From: Brevibacterium yomogidense
GTDB taxonomy: Bacteria > Actinomycetota > Actinomycetes > Actinomycetales > Brevibacteriaceae
Length of the DNA: 64,000 bases
Direction of reading: 5' to 3'
Assembly: GCF_016107685.1 (NCBI RefSeq)
Contig: NZ_JABASY010000004.1
Span: forward strand, 242,739-306,738
This document shows positions 62,008-64,000 of this stretch, in pieces; the first letter of the stretch is position 1, and each line of letters starts with the position of its first letter. A model generated the notes under the pieces. It did not search any database and was not told where the DNA came from. It saw only the letters and a program-made list of their open reading frames with translations. The translations under genes were made by a program, and so were the position numbers.

Positions 62008-62013
62008 TACGAT
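62008..62013 (+). promoter_or_regulatory. -10-like hexamer of the GH3 gene (leaderless candidate)
   Basis: TACGAT ends seven bases before the ATG at 62021. An ATG at 62012 overlaps this hexamer and is therefore a less likely start. Confidence 0.5.
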
Positions 62014-62020
62014 GGACGGC

Positions 62021-63865
62021 ATGCGCACTCCCTTCGGCGTCATCCCAGTAGGCGCCGCATCCGCCGCGCTCGCCCTCGTGCTCGCCGGCTGCGGCTCCGG
62101 CTCTCCCGACGACGTCGGGGGCGAGTCTGCGGTGGCGACCGGGGCCTCGGCGACGGGCACCGCAGCGGCCGGCGACCCGGGCGACCACGCGACGGCGGAC
62201 ACGGACGCCCCTCCTGCCGACGGCGTCACGGACGCTGACGTCGAGGCTGCCGAGCAGATCGTCGCAGCCATGGACGACGACGAACTCGTGGGATCCGTCG
62301 TCATGCTCACCTACAACGGGACGGACGTGGCGGCCGCGGCGGACGTCATCCGCGAACGGCACCTCGCCGGCGCGATCGTCATGGGCTACAACCTGGCCGA
62401 CGGCGCGGACGCGGACACGGTGTGGCAGACGACGGACACCCTCGCAGGTGCGGCCGGAGAGCGGGGCTGGCCGGTGGCGATCGGCGTCGACCAGGAAGGC
62501 GGGCCCGTCGCCAGGCTGGACGACGCGGCGCTCGACTTCCCGCCCCTCATGGCCGCGGGTGCGGCGGACGACGCGGACGTCACCCGCGACGCCATCGCGG
62601 CGCAGGGCACCGACCTGCGGAACCTGGGATTCACGATCAACTTCTCACCCGTCGCGGATCTCACGATCGGCGCGGAGGACCCCGTCATCAACGTCCGCTC
62701 ACCCGGTGACGACCCGGAGCGAGTGTCCGAGGTGATCGACGCCGTGGTGGGCGGCTTCACGTCGACCGGGCTCGCCTCCGCGGCGAAGCACTTCCCGGGC
62801 CACGGGGCGCTCACCGTCGACTCCCACGAGGAGCTGCCGGTGTCGGAGGACTCGCTGGAGGACCTCGCCGATACGAGCTACGAACCGTTCCGCACCGCCG
62901 CCGAGGCCGGGGTCCCCATGGTCCTCGTCGGCCACATCGGACTCCCCGGGACCGAGGACGTCCCCGCGACGCTCAACCCCGACGTGTACGAGTCACTGCG
63001 AGACGACGTCGGATTCGACGGGGTCGCCGTGACGGATGCCCTCAACATGGGAGCGGTGACAGAGGCCCCCGGCCAGGAGACGGTCAAGGCGATCGCAGCG
63101 GGCGCTGACTTGGCGCTCATGCCACCGGATTCCGGTGATGCCGTCGCTGCCCTGGGTGAAGCACTGGAGGCCGGCGACCTGCCCCGCGAACGGCTCGTCG
63201 AAGCAGCGACCCGCGTCGTCGCGATGCAGCTGTGGCAGGCACGCATCGGTGCCGTAGGCGGCGTCGATGGTGAGGGTGCTGAGGGTGAGGGGGCCGATGA
63301 CGGAGTCGGTGCGCAGGGGTCCCGTGACGGAGTCGGCGCTGAGGGGTCCGATGACGGAGCCGGTGCTGAGGATGCGCAGGGGTCCCGTGACGGAGCCGGT
63401 GGAGACGCCGCGGCGGAGGGCGGTGGTGACGGAGCGGGCGGAGACGCCGCTGCCGATGACGCGCTCACCGCGCTCGCCGACGGCTCCCTCACGGTGCTTG
63501 CGGGGGAGTGCTCGTTCGCGGAGCCCGCGGACGCCGTGGCGGTGACCGGTGGATCCGACTCCGCGCGTGCCGCGTTCACGGATGCGGCGGAGGATGCCGG
63601 TCTGGAGGTCCGCGACGCCGGTGGTGGGAACGCTGTGACCGTGCGCGTGGGCAGTGGTCAGGGAGGCGGGTCCGCGGACGTGGTCGTGGGGACCTCGGGC
63701 CCGTGGGCCGTCGAAGACGCGGGCGCTGACACGATCCTCGAGGTGTACGACGACAACCCGCATGCGCTCACCGCTGTGGCGAAGTACCTCGCAGGCGACC
63801 TGGAGGCCACCGGCCGCACCCCGGTCGACGTGTCCGTCGACGCACCGGACTGCGCAGCCGGCTGA
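62021..63865 (+). CDS. Glycoside hydrolase family 3 lipoprotein (beta-N-acetylhexosaminidase-like)
   Basis: A 614-residue secreted lipoprotein. The signal peptide ends in the lipobox LVLAGC, so Cys is lipidated. A Gly/Ala/Asp linker precedes the GH3 barrel: VAIGVDQEGGPVARL, GFTINFSPVADLTIG, the NagZ signature AKHFPGHGALTVDSHEELPV (near residue 255), and the nucleophile Asp in FDGVAVTDALNMGAVTEAPG (near 338). A repeated Gly/Asp/Ala linker (about 413-482) follows, then a small alpha/beta domain. NagZ-type enzymes release GlcNAc from peptidoglycan fragments for recycling; here this would occur outside the membrane. Confidence 0.9.
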   Translation: MRTPFGVIPVGAASAALALVLAGCGSGSPDDVGGESAVATGASATGTAAAGDPGDHATADTDAPPADGVTDADVEAAEQIVAAMDDDELVGSVVMLTYNGTDVAAAADVIRERHLAGAIVMGYNLADGADADTVWQTTDTLAGAAGERGWPVAIGVDQEGGPVARLDDAALDFPPLMAAGAADDADVTRDAIAAQGTDLRNLGFTINFSPVADLTIGAEDPVINVRSPGDDPERVSEVIDAVVGGFTSTGLASAAKHFPGHGALTVDSHEELPVSEDSLEDLADTSYEPFRTAAEAGVPMVLVGHIGLPGTEDVPATLNPDVYESLRDDVGFDGVAVTDALNMGAVTEAPGQETVKAIAAGADLALMPPDSGDAVAALGEALEAGDLPRERLVEAATRVVAMQLWQARIGAVGGVDGEGAEGEGADDGVGAQGSRDGVGAEGSDDGAGAEDAQGSRDGAGGDAAAEGGGDGAGGDAAADDALTALADGSLTVLAGECSFAEPADAVAVTGGSDSARAAFTDAAEDAGLEVRDAGGGNAVTVRVGSGQGGGSADVVVGTSGPWAVEDAGADTILEVYDDNPHALTAVAKYLAGDLEATGRTPVDVSVDAPDCAAG

Positions 63866-63936
63866 TCCGATGGTGCTGTTGCCCATTGACGAGACACCGC
63901 GCTCGGGTTCGACCCACCGTGGTTTGCGGGGTTGTG

Positions 63937-63986
63937 GAGTCTCACGACATAGTTGACAGTTGAGTCTCAAGACATAGTTGACACTT
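63937..63986. mobile_element. Probable insertion-sequence end (continues past window)
   Basis: Two 25-bp direct copies lie in tandem: GAGTCTCA-C-GACATAGTTGACAGTT (63937-63961) and GAGTCTCA-A-GACATAGTTGACACTT (63962-63986), differing at two positions. Read on the other strand each begins with TGTCAACTATGTC, which I associate with the terminal repeats of actinobacterial IS481-type elements. No transposase is inside the window. The 71 bp between the GH3 stop and these repeats hold no gene that I can support. Confidence 0.5.
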
Positions 63987-64000
63987 CGGAATCTGGTGGG

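Noticed and set aside
60938..62020. Plus-strand open frame extending the GH3 gene by 360 codons
   Set aside because: It is the complement of the CMD/AhpD gene. The lipoprotein signal peptide begins at ATG 62021 and a -10 hexamer lies just before it.
63914..63935. A GGGTTCGACCC stretch that looks like a tRNA T-loop
   Set aside because: The flanking bases cannot form a T-stem of five pairs, and no acceptor, D or anticodon arm fits around it.

Overview
This window comes from the chromosome of a high-GC Gram-positive bacterium, almost certainly an actinomycete of the Micrococcales type. A Brevibacterium-like organism is my guess, but the genus cannot be fixed from the sequence alone. The evidence is strong G/C bias at third codon positions, a mycoredoxin (mycothiol-dependent), a GuaB3-type IMPDH paralogue, BioQ-like operators in front of bioYMN, an LPxTG surface protein, and a conserved order of ribosomal, cell-wall and tRNA-modification genes (rplM-rpsI, glmM, coaA, glmS, acpS, nnr, alr, tsaE, tsaB, rimI, tsaD) typical of Micrococcales chromosomes. 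Most of it is core genome. The only mobile-element signal is at the extreme right edge.

Layout. 0-3.4 kb: end of thiD, a mycoredoxin, and a PIF1/RecD-like helicase with a C-terminal BRCT domain. 3.5-9.7 kb: guaB3, a SURF1 protein, a DUF3817 protein, a SulP transporter, a short GntR regulator and guaA. 9.8-11.9 kb: a biotin ECF transporter (bioY-bioM-bioN) behind two BioQ-like palindromes. 12-18.3 kb: an L-lactate dehydrogenase-like flavoenzyme, an AGCS symporter, a GT4 glycosyltransferase, a LemA-like protein and truA. 18.4-25.9 kb: a cell-wall-anchored 5'-nucleotidase, then two tandem large membrane proteins whose extracellular domain looks like a degenerate alkaline phosphatase. 26-29.5 kb: rplM-rpsI, a YceI protein and glmM. 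29.5-38.5 kb: an ABC exporter, coaA, a hipBA toxin-antitoxin pair, an MFS exporter, glmS and acpS. 38.5-46.3 kb: an abgR/abgT-like module (LysR divergent from an AbgT transporter and an M20 peptidase) and an amine-utilisation module (TetR and monoamine oxidase divergent from an APC permease). 46.4-55.7 kb: a secreted orphan, an M20D amidohydrolase, then the nnr-alr-tsaE-tsaB-rimI-(SRPBCC-like)-tsaD-nudix string. 55.7-64 kb: repeats, topoisomerase IB, a GCS2-type ligase, a two-gene redox operon (FAD protein plus a CMD/AhpD fusion), a GH3 lipoprotein, and a probable insertion-sequence end.

How genes work together. guaB3 and guaA act at the GMP branch. glmM and glmS make UDP-GlcNAc precursors. 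alr and the GH3 enzyme serve wall synthesis and recycling. tsaE, tsaB and tsaD make t6A in tRNA. Many genes lie in tight strings with 4-bp start/stop overlaps.

Three genome-wide habits stand out. First, a TAnnnT -10-like hexamer sits 6-7 nt before at least twelve start codons, which suggests leaderless mRNAs. Second, short GC-rich tandem arrays copy the stop-codon region of at least four genes. Third, low-complexity inserts have expanded inside several conserved proteins, most strikingly TsaD. The most promising candidates for something undescribed are the tandem pseudo-phosphatase membrane proteins and the CMD/AhpD-FAD operon.
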